A stretch of DNA of 64,000 nucleotides from Gonatopus flavifemur (taxonomy: Eukaryota; Arthropoda; Insecta; Hymenoptera; Dryinidae). The stretch spans positions 61,684,001 through 61,748,000 of the forward strand of contig JAFFJZ010000002.1 of NCBI GenBank assembly GCA_018340375.1, read 5' to 3'. Position 1 is the stretch's first letter. Every line of letters begins with the position of its first letter. Under the pieces are notes generated by a model. It searched no databases. It was given only the letters and a program-made list of their open reading frames with translations, and had not been told where the DNA came from. Of this stretch, positions 1 to 10,591 are shown piece after piece. The position numbers were made by a program, and so were the translations under genes.

Positions 1-189
1 ATGGTGATCTACCTCTTTCTCCGTCAGAAGGGTGGTTGACGTTTGTTACAAAGGGTAAAGGGTAATGATGAAACGAAGTAAAACCGTACAAACTATCGAC
101 GAAATGTTATTTACCTGTATTTTCCCATGGAAAAGGAAACATTAGGTGAATAAAGAATTCTCAGTATGATTCGATATCAGCTAGCAACC

Positions 190-1065
190 CCTATTTAGGG
201 GTGAGAAATGAATTTTCCCAAAAGTAGGAGTTTTTTTTTTTAATAACGATAATAAATTTCAACTGGAATGTGATTTTCAATGAGTGAAGGTTTTATAAAA
301 TTCATCCGCAGTATAATTGTATATCAATCACCCTTAATTAGGGGTCAGAAATGCATTTCTCCAAATATAGGGGATTTCCTTGAATGAAAAAGATTGATAG
401 CATCAGGAATGTGATTTTTCTTCACATTTGTCTGCCCACAATCATTCTGAATTTGGATATAAATCAGGCACCCCTATTCAGGGGTGGGAATGTATTTACC
501 CAAACATGAGAGTATTTGTTTTGAATAACGATAATTAATTTCAAATGACATGGGATTTTCAACAGATACAGTTCTCAAAAATGTCATCCTTAGTATACTC
601 GACTATCAACGAACCCTAATTTAAGGGTGAGAAGTGGATTTTCCCAAACATAGGAGTTTTTCTTTCAATAACGATAATGAATTTCAGACGAAATGTGATT
701 TTCAATAAGTGAAGGGTTGAACAAATTCATCCTCAGTATAGTTGTATATCAATCACCCTCTAATTAGGGGTCAGAAATGCATTTCTCCGAAAAGTGGAGA
801 TTTTCTTGAATGAAAAAGATTGATAACATTAGGAATGTGATTTTTCTTGAGATTTGTTCGCCAAAAGTCATTCTCAATCTGAATATGTATCAGGCACCCC
901 AATTTAGGAGTGAGAAATGGATTGTTCTAAACAGCAGTTGTCCTTTTAATAACGATCATGAACTCCAATGGGAACGTGATTTTTAATGAGCAAAGTTTTC
1001 GAAAATTCCATCCTCAGTATAGTTGCGTATCAACCCTAACTCCCTATTTAGGGATGAGTGATGTA
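190..1065. repeat. Tandem array, ~141-bp unit with three-unit higher-order pattern
   Basis: A block beginning CCCTATTTAGGGGTGAG or a variant recurs at about 191, 331, 471, 613, 753, 896 and 1041, a spacing of about 140-145 bp. Units three apart resemble each other more than neighbours do: 191 and 613 continue into AATTTTCCCA or GATTTTCCCA, 331 and 753 into GGTCAGAAATGCATTTCTCC, and 471 and 896 are both preceded by CAGGCA. This gives a higher-order period of about 422 bp. Single units also occur outside the array near 2156 and 3237. Confidence 0.75.
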
Positions 1066-1780
1066 TTTCTCCGAACATAGAAAATTGTCTTGAATGAACA
1101 AAATGGTCTTGAGGGGAGGTTCTCATCAGGCGAACTCCGAGAAAAGGTGATTTTCTCGAATTCTCTTTTACGGAAGGAATTGAGTGAAGGCTTCAAGTTC
1201 TTTGACACTTATTTAATGAATCTTAAAGTGCATGAAAAAATTTGTTTCAAATCATAAAACTCCTATAGAGAAACTTTATAGGTGCTTCTCTCGGAACAAT
1301 GGTTTTCCACCTGGGCGACACGATATCTCAAAAACTACTGAATATATCGCTATTTTCTTTCATTTTGGAATGAATTAAATTCACTGGGACCTAAAGTTGA
1401 AAAATTACGATATTTTGATATCTAATAATTTTCCACAGCACTTCAAAAAGCAGAAAAAAAACGAAAGAAATGCCACCAAAGGTTTGCATGTCCGCCATTT
1501 TTTCAATTTTCAACTTTTTGCTGGGTTTATAGGTTCAAAATCCAACGAATGTGATATATTTCATAAAAAGTTTTAGTTTTTTGAAGTCAGATGATATGTG
1601 CAAGTGCTATAATGTCGCCTGCGCGGTTACTCTCCTTTCAGGCGTTTATGTGACAATACTTGTAGACAATTCCCATGGCATTGTTTTGTAATGAAAAAAA
1701 ATTTTTCAAGTACTCCAAGACTCAAATAATAAGCGTCAAGAAATCCAAGTTCTTTATTCAATTCCTTCTACACTGAGAAA

Positions 1781-2020
1781 AATAATTACTAATACCAAGA
1801 AAACGTTTCCTTGAATATTTTTAAGAATACATATCCTTGATCACAGCTGATATGTTGTAAGCTCAAGTGAAATTTCCTTGAATCAAGAAAATATTTTTTC
1901 AATTCAAAAAATACACTCTTAGTTCCAAGAAGATTTTCTTGTATCAAGAATACAGATTTTTTGAGAAATGGATTGCTTGGAACATCATGTTATTGGTGAT
2001 AGTAATTAATTCTCTCAGTG
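1781..2020. mobile_element. TA-flanked MITE, CACTGAGAAAAATAATTACT family, copy 1
   Basis: The ends are CACTGAGAAAAATAATTACT and its complement, directly flanked by TA on both sides (1779-1780 and 2021-2022). It sits inside the foldback element 1-3443, so it is younger than that element. Relatives are at 29373-29628 and, more diverged, 16326-16533. It is too short to encode a transposase. Confidence 0.75.
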
Positions 2021-3443
2021 TATGAAGAAAAAATTCGAGAAAATCACTGTATTTCGGAGTCGCTTGATGAGAACCTTCCCTCAATGGGGAATGCGATTTC
2101 TTATGAGATTTTTTTTGCTCGGAGTCATACTCAATCTGAATACATATCAGGCACCCCGATTCAGGGGTAAGAAATGAATTGCCCCAAACGAGAAGTTTCA
2201 GATTCATGGGATGTTGAGAAGTGTACAAATTTGCAATAAAAGAACCTTGGGAAAAATTGTTTGTAAAAACATTATGTAAACAGAACAGAAAATATTATTC
2301 CACGTAAAAACTGATACCGCTATTCAGTGATGGGCGATATTTCACAATATCGATTCTTTATATAAAATTTGTATCAAATTTATATAGATATTTTATGAAA
2401 TTCAAGATAAACTCGACAAAATGTTTATAAAACATATCGATATTTTCAGATACCGCCCATCACTACCACCATTCGATTGTACGGAAAAACTCGTACTGAA
2501 AACAAATATAACATTGTCATGTTGGACCGTGTGTTTGTTGAAAAAAAATAATAAACAATTCTTCGATGTGGATTACACCCGTTCCACCCCATCGTCAAAC
2601 CAGTCGGGATATAAAAGAGTTTGCATACGGATTCTTGGGGATGCTGAGGAGTGTACAAATTTGCAATGAGAGAACCTTGAAAAAAAAGTGTTTATAAAAA
2701 AATTATTCAAGCAAATTACAGGAAAAATTATTCCAAGTAAAAACTGATACCGCCATTCGATTTTTCAGGACGATTTTTTCCGTAGAATCGAATAGCGGTA
2801 TCAGTTTTCACGTGGAATAATTGTTCCTGTAATTTGTTGAAATAATTTTTTTATGAACAATTTTTTTTCAAAATCTTCTTATTGCAAATTTGTACACTCC
2901 TCAGCATCCCATGAATTCATATGCAAACTCTTTTATATCCCGACTGGTTTTGACGATGGGCTGGAACGGGTGTAATCCATATCTAACAATTGTTTATTAT
3001 TTTTTTGAAACAAACTCAGGGTCCAATATGACAATGTTATACATGTTCTTAGGATAATTTTTCCCGAAAAATCGAATGGCGGTATCAGTTTCTACGTGAA
3101 ATAATTGTTTCTGTAATTTGTTAAAATAATCTTTCTCATCCCATGAATCCATATGCAAACTTCTCCATTCCCCGTCTGGTTTAGCGATGGGCCTTAATGG
3201 GTTAAAAAAACAACTATTTTTGGGAAAATTCATTTCTCACCCCTAAATAGGAGTTGCTAGCTGATACTGAATCATACTGAGAACTCTTTACTCACCTAAT
3301 GTTCCCTTTTCCACGTAGGAAAATACACGTAGATAAACATTTCGTCGATAGTTTGTACGGTTTTACTTCGTTTCATTATCACCCTTCACCCTTCGTAACA
3401 AACATCAACCACCCTTCTCACGGAAAAAGAGGTAGATCACCAT

Positions 3444-4940
3444 CAAAGGTGGACCCCTTACGAGTATTTTGAGCTCAAGTTCATCGTGGTATCTTCAAAA
3501 TTGTGCTTGGCAGCGAATTTTGTCCAATAAGTCCGAAATGTCACATAGTAGGTCGTTTTTCAAACTGACAGTAAAATCGGCATATAAAACTCTACGACCT
3601 CTAAATTACTGCGAGTACTGCATGTACCAAAGTCTAAAGCAATCAAAATCATAGGAGTGAAATATCCAACATAATTGAGTCATATACTTGAGATTGATCT
3701 CAATATAAACTAAAGATTTAATCGATAAGTATAAATCAATTTACAAATGCCGTTATTTTATTCATACGAATCACAAAAGAAGAGATTTTCTAGTGGAGGG
3801 AGGTGAATAAAGAGAGGTTGATCGACTTATCTTTAGCTGGTCTTGATTGGTGGATAACGATGTCGACAAATAGTTTCCATAATTATAAAGTTCATGTCAT
3901 CATGACGATCTGAATTTCCCTGATCTTGGGTCGATGTTCCCCTCGTCTAGAATTGGTTGTCCAGGTGAAATCTTAACTATTATTGATAGAATCTTCTCCT
4001 TGAATATTCGACACGTGTCTGTTTGAAATTAGTATATTCTTTGAGATTCACGTATGCTATGGATAATATATCTGTATTGATCGTTGAAGACTATCGATCA
4101 AGTGAGGCTTCCCTCTAGATTCCACGTTTCCTTCGTTTTCTCCTCCATTCCTTCTCTGATCACTTTCCTCTCTTTTCTCTTGATTCAGAGCGTAGGGGTT
4201 TTGAACCGTTACAGATCTCTTTTAGATGTCTTTGAGATTGCTTAAACTAAGACATCTTAAAGACAGTGAAAACTGTTGCATAAGAAATCTTTCAGACAAA
4301 GCAAAATTTTTGCTGTATGGGTTGTGATCACAGTAAAAAGTAAATCTTAATTCCATGATGGACTGATTTTCAGATGAGGCTCAAAATCAGCAATGTTACG
4401 ATTTCAGCCGTAATATGGGATGAAAAACAGTTATGGCCGTATTAAATTCAATTAAACCGGATAATATGCTGATTATCAGCAATGCATATCTTATAGGCAG
4501 CCATGTAGAGTTTGATGGATAATTCAGTAAAAAATATCTGAAAATAAGATTAGAATTCTTTCATTTTCAGTGTTACAATTGTTTATACGTACACATATAT
4601 ATTTGCATATAATTAATGACAGTTTCAATTCAGTCAAATTATTTCAGGTTTTTTATTTATTATTCAAGGTGTCTAACAAATTCGATAGCAGTTTGTAATA
4701 TCACTTTCGTAAAAGCTTGTTATTGGATTTTCCGCACTGTCAATGGATTTTTTATGTCGACACTTTCACTTCAACATTACAACACAAATTGGAATTAATT
4801 CAAACTTTCGGGGGTATTCACATTCTCACTAATTCTCAGTTCCCGTGAAATGTTTTCCAAATTTATCTTCGACTCCACACTACACATACCATCAAATTAT
4901 ACTATTATGAAATTATTTATCACATGCGTCGATCGAAACG
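3444..4940. other. Unassigned AT-rich DNA
   Basis: No gene or bounded element is seen. Around 4200-4335 there are scattered AAGACATCTT-like words similar to the AAGATATCTT-rich repeats elsewhere in the window. Confidence 0.5.
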
Positions 4941-5025
4941 GTACCGTGGCGAAGTGGTTCAACGCAAAGGACTAGGACAGGTTATTCCAGCAACAATGTG
5001 GGTTCGAATCTCCCGATGAGGGTTA
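4941..5025 (+). repeat. tRNA-derived SINE head or tRNA pseudogene (Ser/Leu type)
   Basis: A Pol III A box (TGGCGAAGTGG, 4947-4957) and B box (GGTTCGAATCT, 5001-5011) lie 54 bp apart, a spacing that fits a class II tRNA with a long variable arm such as Ser or Leu. The acceptor ends do not pair well, so it is not called as a functional tRNA. No A-rich tail is obvious. Confidence 0.5.
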
Positions 5026-6147
5026 AAGATGTTCAATCTTCAAAAACTACGATCATGATATAATTGAATAGTCAACAAGTGAAGTGAATAAATTCACACA
5101 ACAGGGAACTTTCATTTTGCATTTTCCGAATAAACACAAACAACTTCCTCATCGTCGATAGGTAACGCTATGTTGAGAAGAACAAAACAAAAAACAATGG
5201 ACGAACCCATTTATTAGGAACAATTCGCTTTGAATTTCAGTTCAAAATCAGTTTTAATTTCAGTTCAATAGGGATCAATGTAAGCTGTATTCTTGTTTGA
5301 GTTTGAGAAAATTTTCCAGTAGCTGACTTTAAGTCTGATGAGTCTTCTTTTGGCTGCATCTTAAATTCAGCTTATATTTTAACTGGAATCAAGTTTTTCT
5401 TTTTACCGTGATTGTTATTCGATTATATATAATTTATATAGAATTCGATATAGTTTATGTATAAGGTATATATAATAATTGTATATAAATTCTACATAAT
5501 TTTGAACCTTTTTCCACTCAGGTACGGGACTAAAAGTACTTAGAACTAAACAAAGAGGAAAAAATAGTGGCCAGCTCCTATTTCTTTGTATCGTACTCGA
5601 CGTTATACCGACTTTTCGCCAAAAATCAGGTACACAATATTATTCAAACAAAAACAAACATGAATCCCACGCATTCACCCAAAATACTAAATTTATGAAT
5701 CGTCATAATGGATAATGTAATAATTTTATTCGTATCAACGCACGCACTCACTTATATTCACTCTGTTACAACATCCTTGATTTTTGAAATACAATTATGT
5801 GACAATAAATTCGGGAATATATATGAAAACATTTTCCCAACCTAAATTACACATTGGATCTGAATAACAGTGAAAATAATCAAGAATTATTTCATCTCGT
5901 GCGAAAGGAAGTACTTGATTTTTCTACATCCTGTCTTCTGGATCATAAATAGAATATACTACACAATATGAACGAATGGTTTGTATCGAATTCTACATCC
6001 ATTCTGAGCATCCTTTGCCGCGTATTTTGTGAATGAAATATACTATTTGATACGAACTTTAATCCCTCGTATTGAACATTGAATATCTCCCCCCCACCCA
6101 AGCATCGTAGAATGGTCATACGTTGATACCCCTGACCTATCTATATA
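5026..6147. other. Unassigned AT-rich DNA
   Basis: Contains a TATATA-rich stretch at about 5420-5500. No gene is supported. Confidence 0.5.
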
Positions 6148-6149
6148 TA

Positions 6150-6714
6150 CAGGGTGTCCCAGAATTCGCGGACCGAATTTCACAGGTATATTCTGCAGCC
6201 AAAATGCAATAATGTCCCGTTTGAAAAAAATTAGTTTTGGAGATATGAGCATTTTTAGATTTTTTTTCAAATCCAAATCATTCAAAAACACTGTATGCTA
6301 CGTACTTGAGCTTAACACCATTCGCTAAGTTGGAAAACGGCGGATCTGTGGGAAAAAAATTGAACTATTTTATCATGGATACTTCCGGAGCTATAGCGAT
6401 TTGAAGTTGCTGAATTCTAATTGACTGAGAGCCAAAAAGTTTCAAATCGCTATAGCTCCGATTCATGGAAGTATCCATGATAAAATAGTTCAATTTTTTT
6501 CACACAGATCCGCCGTTTTCCAACTTAGCGAATGGTGTTAAGCTCAAGTATGTAGCATACAGTGTTTTTGAATGATTTGGATTTGAAAAAAAATCTAAAA
6601 TTGTTCATATTCCAAAACTAAGCGTCGAGAAAATTTTTTTCAAACGGGAAATCTATGCATTTTGACTGCAGAATATACTTGTGAAATCCGGTCCGCGAAT
6701 TCTGGAACACCCTG
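6150..6714. mobile_element. Near-perfect hairpin MITE with TA target duplication
   Basis: The element starts CAGGGTGTCCCAGAATTCGC and ends with the near complement ACACCCTG. TA flanks both sides (6148-6149 and 6715-6716). The two arms are each about 260 bp and meet around 6411-6441, so the whole element is a single foldback. The CAGGGTG end and TA duplication are typical of Tc1/mariner-type non-autonomous elements. The DD41D element at 25972 also begins CAGGGTG, but the rest of its terminal repeat differs. A one-ended fragment of the same family lies at about 16840-16968. Confidence 0.85.
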
Positions 6715-6716
6715 TA

Positions 6717-7444
6717 TATACCGACGTGTGCTGAATTATTCTTCAAAAGGATTTCTCTGGGAGCATTTAAAAAAGATTGATATTAAAAAAACATCCATTA
6801 TGCAGAAAACGAAATGTGAATATGATTTATAAATGGGACAACCAACGAAAGACTGGCATTCTAAGCCAACAGGACATGTGTGAAAAAAAGAAACAAATTA
6901 CGAAAAGACTTCCCTACAATTGTCACTTTTTTGAGTAAAAAATACATGAATGTAGGTCAAATCAGTACGCAATACTGTGTTTGGAAAACTGTGTAATCAA
7001 TGAATCAACAAAGAATGCAAGTTTGATTACCGCGGGTAGGTGTGTTTGAATTTTTGAAATTGACTCAAGTAATGTAAAGCTACAAAGCTTCATTCACAAA
7101 ACTGATATCGAAAAATGGAATTGAATTTGACTCGCTCGTCGCCAAACAGCAGAGCAGTGGGTAGCCTTCGATTTATTAAACATACAATATACATGTTTGG
7201 ATTAAAATCCAAAGAATCATGAATACACACATATTTTGATTATTGCATGTTATTTGATAGAAAATTTGACTTGTGCGCTCATGCAAACAATTTCCTTTGT
7301 TCAAAGTTATGCAGTGCTATGGCATTGGATCATTATCATTATATTCAAAACATTCGGAATCATATCTCAACGGGTATTGAATAAATGATCACCTGTTCGG
7401 TAACGCAACTGAGCGAAGCGACAACTACACGTCGCAAATGGTCT
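6717..7444. other. Unassigned DNA
   Basis: No gene or element is recognised. Confidence 0.4.
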
Positions 7445-7618
7445 CTAGTTCCCAACTGCACCACACGGACCTTGAAACACGTCTGGAAAGGATGGCAGTT
7501 GGAAGCGGACTGACGATTTTCTCCTTGCGACGCCAGGAATGTTGATCCCCAACGGACACTCGTACTCTCGGTCCTCAACTTGATCCTCGGTTTCTTGTGG
7601 TATTTCTATGAACTTCAT
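7445..7618 (-). CDS. Possible first coding exon, unknown product
   Basis: A 57-codon frame begins at ATG 7618 and ends at a TAG at 7445. The stretch has higher GC than its surroundings, an acidic N-terminal part (IPQETEDQVEDREYE) and a basic phosphosite-like segment (ARRKSSVRF). A good splice donor (CAAG|GTCCGT) lies shortly before the stop, so the natural exon could end there and continue elsewhere. No family is recognised. A second frame on the same strand (7360-7578, 72 codons) overlaps it, and both cannot be real. Chance is a serious alternative. Confidence 0.25.
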   Translation of the reverse strand: MKFIEIPQETEDQVEDREYECPLGINIPGVARRKSSVRFQLPSFPDVFQGPCGAVGN

Positions 7619-8199
7619 TTCAGATTTATATCATCTCAAGACACATTGGGTGGGTTATACCGTGGTCACACGAAGTATTTTGATTCAAACGTCGAAATAG
7701 ATTACAACAGCGTTAACCTATAGATCTAGGCGTAAGCCTATATCTTATAGAAGTCAAAAAGAAATTGATATATTGTTACAGCTCAATTTGCCAAGGCAAA
7801 TTACATATCAGCGTAGCCATCCGTAACTTCTGTCAGTTGCCGTTTATCCAGATGTCTTTTCACTCTATGTTGAATGATTCAAGCTGTAAGACCAACATTC
7901 TTACGTTGAAAATAGTTCAATAAAAACAAAGAACTGCAGCTTTATGCTGAGAAAGGTTTCCAACGTTAGGAAGCCCATTAAGGTTAGTTGCTTCCGCGAA
8001 GATTTGCTGTGCGGTCTGAAGAAGCCTGCAGCTGCAATGATGGCGAAACGTCGGCAACCAACCGATACAAGACGTGGCTCCACTCCGTCAGCTCAAAATT
8101 TATTTGAGCCCATTAAGGGGATACCAGCAGTCCCTGAAGATGCAACCTAAGCCAAATCTTTCTTGACAAATTATTCGAAAATAAAGCAATGAAAGGAAA
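7619..8199. other. Unassigned DNA with hammerhead-like core words
   Basis: CTGAAGA (8016-8022) is followed after 22 bases by GAAACGTC (8045-8052), the order of the conserved words of a hammerhead ribozyme. GGTTAGTTGC (7982-7991) can pair with GCAACCAACC (8054-8063) with one mismatch. Stem II is weak, so this is only suggestive. The open frame across it (7944-8150) is not convincing as protein. Confidence 0.25.
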
Positions 8200-8256
8200 A
8201 TATCGCTCTGTACAGACCATCTTTATTGATTGAAGAAGGTCTGCACAGAGCGATAT
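8200..8256. repeat. Short hairpin, TATCGCTCTG arms
   Basis: TATCGCTCTGTACAGACC at 8201 is mirrored by GGTCTGCACAGAGCGATA at 8238-8255, with a loop of about 19 bases. A related end, GCAGAGCGATATTTTGAT, occurs near 23430, so this belongs to a dispersed repeat. Confidence 0.6.
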
Positions 8257-8550
8257 TTTGATTTTATTCCTTCGTTTTCAAATCATTTGTCATAATAGTT
8301 TCGGTTGTGTCCTTTTCTAACCAATGGGTCTGGTTGCATATTCAGGGGTTGCTGGTATTACCTTGAAAACATAAACGTTTGAATTAATGAGGAGAAAAAT
8401 CAAGGAACCCAAAATGCAGACAATCCGAAGCAAATCTGTATACAGATTTGAGGAAGAGAACACATCATCACAAAACTACAGGAAAATAAAATAAGAAGAA
8501 ATCACTTCATGATTATCGAATAGCATGGTTCAGGAATTGAATAACCCGTG

Positions 8551-8685
8551 GAGCACAGCCGGACATTTCTCCATCCTCTTTACGTCACTTCTCCGTTCCT
8601 CCCCCTTATATCCACGTCTCCCTTTCATCCACCTCGCCTCCACAGAGACGTGATGTAGACATCAGTGGGTGTGCTGTTAGGGAAT
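8551..8685 (-). repeat. Dispersed GC-richer repeat, copy 1
   Basis: Read on the minus strand, this block shares the word GGAGGAACGGAGAAG and a preceding GTGGATATAAGG with 62397-62505, in the same order and at similar spacing, and both begin near CAGCACAC. It marks a dispersed family of unknown type. The TATAAGG next to the shared block could be promoter-like, but that is speculation. Confidence 0.6.
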
Positions 8686-8699
8686 CAACTGTACCGTGT

Positions 8700-10050
8700 A
8701 AAGAATAATCGGAATTTCCTATTCATTATGAGGAAAATCGATTTTCAGCACATGTGTGAGAATTTACCTTGGTTTTATATGAGAATTCCTGATTTCATGG
8801 AATTTTAACGATAATTCAACAGTAAATAGTTGAATAGATGAAAAAGTATCGGAAATTCATCACCCTGTGTATGAGTTAATCACTTCCCATAAATGTATGT
8901 GGAATTTATTATGAAAAAACATCAGAATTACAATTCACAAATATTCTCCCCGCTAACATTCAGAAATTTTTAAGATGTCTTACAGAATTCTAAAATATGT
9001 TTCACAAAACAGGATGAAAACAATTTGAGAACAATTTGTTCTTGAAGAATGAACTGTTCTTAAACCGTTCTTATCGTGTTTCGTAAAACACATCTTTCAG
9101 ATATTCGATCGTTTTCTTCCTCCTCCAAGATGTTCTTTAGTTAATACGTTTTAAGTGACTGAATAAATGTCTATGTGAAGTTGCCGCTCAGAGTGGAGAA
9201 CATCTTACACGTCTAGTACCTAATCTTCAGCATGTATTTTGCTTCAATTTATATCTCCTCTTTTCACTCCTCTCAAGGAAATTACATTTTTCCACTCAGA
9301 ACTCTTATCTTTATAGCTCTTGGTAAAATTTGCCTATCTACTAAATCAACAGACATCTTCATCCTAATGAACACCTCGATTAATTTCCTTGTCTTCCTTA
9401 TATTTAATCGCCTTAGGTGGTAGGGTACACATTGTCAAGGGTGCTCTTGCACCGAGAAAAGCACATAAGAAAAATATAAGACTATAATTTCTTATAATTT
9501 AATCCTGAAATTCATCCGTAGGTGTTTTGTATATGATTCTGTATATTCCAGATATTGTTACAACCATCACGCTACATTCATACATATTTCAATATCTTCT
9601 GAATATTCTCCACATACAATACAATATTTACATGAATAATTCCAATGATTCACTAGCATGAACAAAATTTCAGGACTTCCAAATCCGTCAATATACAAAA
9701 CATATGATCACTTTTGAAGAACTTCTGCAGGACGTTCGTATTGAAAAATTCAATATTTGTTCATAAATATTCATACCCTGTGCATACATAAATAACTTCC
9801 TGCAAACACGAACTGAATTTTTGTATCAAATTTTTCTCTGCGTAATCTCACAGAGTGAAAGATAAATCATTCGCCTTGTATTTTATATATTTATATTTCA
9901 ATCGTATTGAATATTAGAGGGTTGATGAGAATTTTTGTATTGATGACACGATCAATTTGGTTACAAAACGACATCTCGAGTTACAAAATTTATCAATTGA
10001 ATCACAGGACTCTAAATGTCAATAATCGTGTGTTATTGTCGGTTATCAAG
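8700..10050. other. Unassigned AT-rich DNA with a weak inverted repeat
   Basis: TTTCACAAAACA near 9000 is mirrored by TGTTTCGTAAAACACA near 9078, with AAGATGTCTT-like words around it. Otherwise no feature is supported. Confidence 0.4.
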
Positions 10051-10053
10051 GAC

Positions 10054-10530
10054 CACTGTAAAAGGTGAATGTTGAGTCTTCCTCCAACTTGGTGACAGCA
10101 GAAATCCCCCACATGGGGTAAATTCATTCTTCCAATATTCTGCGGGAATTTTCCTCCATTTGGAGGATTTTCCCAAATGGAGGAGAATTCATGGAGAAGA
10201 AAGATCATGGAATGGTTACTAGAAATGAGAGTGAATTGGTGAAAACTACGGATTTCTGTACACAGCCGCTAACAGAGATGAGTAATAGTTCCTGTTTTGG
10301 TATATTCGAACACAATTTAGTATACCAAAATAGGAACTATCCCTCGTCTCTGTTAGCGACTGTGTGCAAAAATCTGTAGTCGTTGCCAATTTACTGTCGT
10401 TTTTAGTAATCATTGTATGATAATATTCCTCCGTGTTCCTCCAAAATGTAGGGGAAATTAATTTTCTCAAGATGAGGGATTTTTGCTGCCACTCAATTTT
10501 GGGAAACCTTTACCTTGACTTTCTACAGTG
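10054..10530. mobile_element. CACTG-ended foldback MITE
   Basis: The ends are CACTGTAAAA and TTCTACAGTG, and the dinucleotide AC occurs immediately outside both. The centre is a strong hairpin: the block around 10260-10305 (CACAGCCGCTAACAGAGATG) returns inverted at about 10322-10367. The reading frames at 10191 and 10246 are simply the two arms and are not genes. Confidence 0.7.
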
Positions 10531-10591
10531 ACTATTCGAGGGTTTACTCCCAAATGATAGCCTGTATCCAATAATGACGATGAATAATCTA

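Larger units (their letters stand above)
1..3443. mobile_element. Large foldback DNA element with ~220-bp terminal inverted repeats
   Basis: Roughly the first 225 bases are repeated in inverted orientation at about 3221-3443 with few differences, starting ATGGTGATCTACCTCTTT on the left and ending with its complement on the right. The window begins at or inside the left end, so the outer limit and target duplication cannot be read. Between the ends lie a tandem array (about 190-1060), a TA-flanked MITE (1781-2020) and a second inverted pair: a segment at about 2440-2680 containing GTGTACAAATTTGCAAT returns inverted at about 2885-3100. No open frame longer than about 90 codons occurs inside and none looks like a transposase, so the copy seems non-autonomous. 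The superfamily is not recognised; the inverted ends are direct observation. Confidence 0.8.

Noticed and set aside
190..1065. Possible CRISPR-like array
   Set aside because: Repeats and intervening sequence are both parts of a ~141-bp tandem unit; there are no short identical repeats with unique spacers and the context is eukaryotic.
10191..10470. Facing frames with similar proteins
   Set aside because: They are the two arms of one foldback MITE read on opposite strands.
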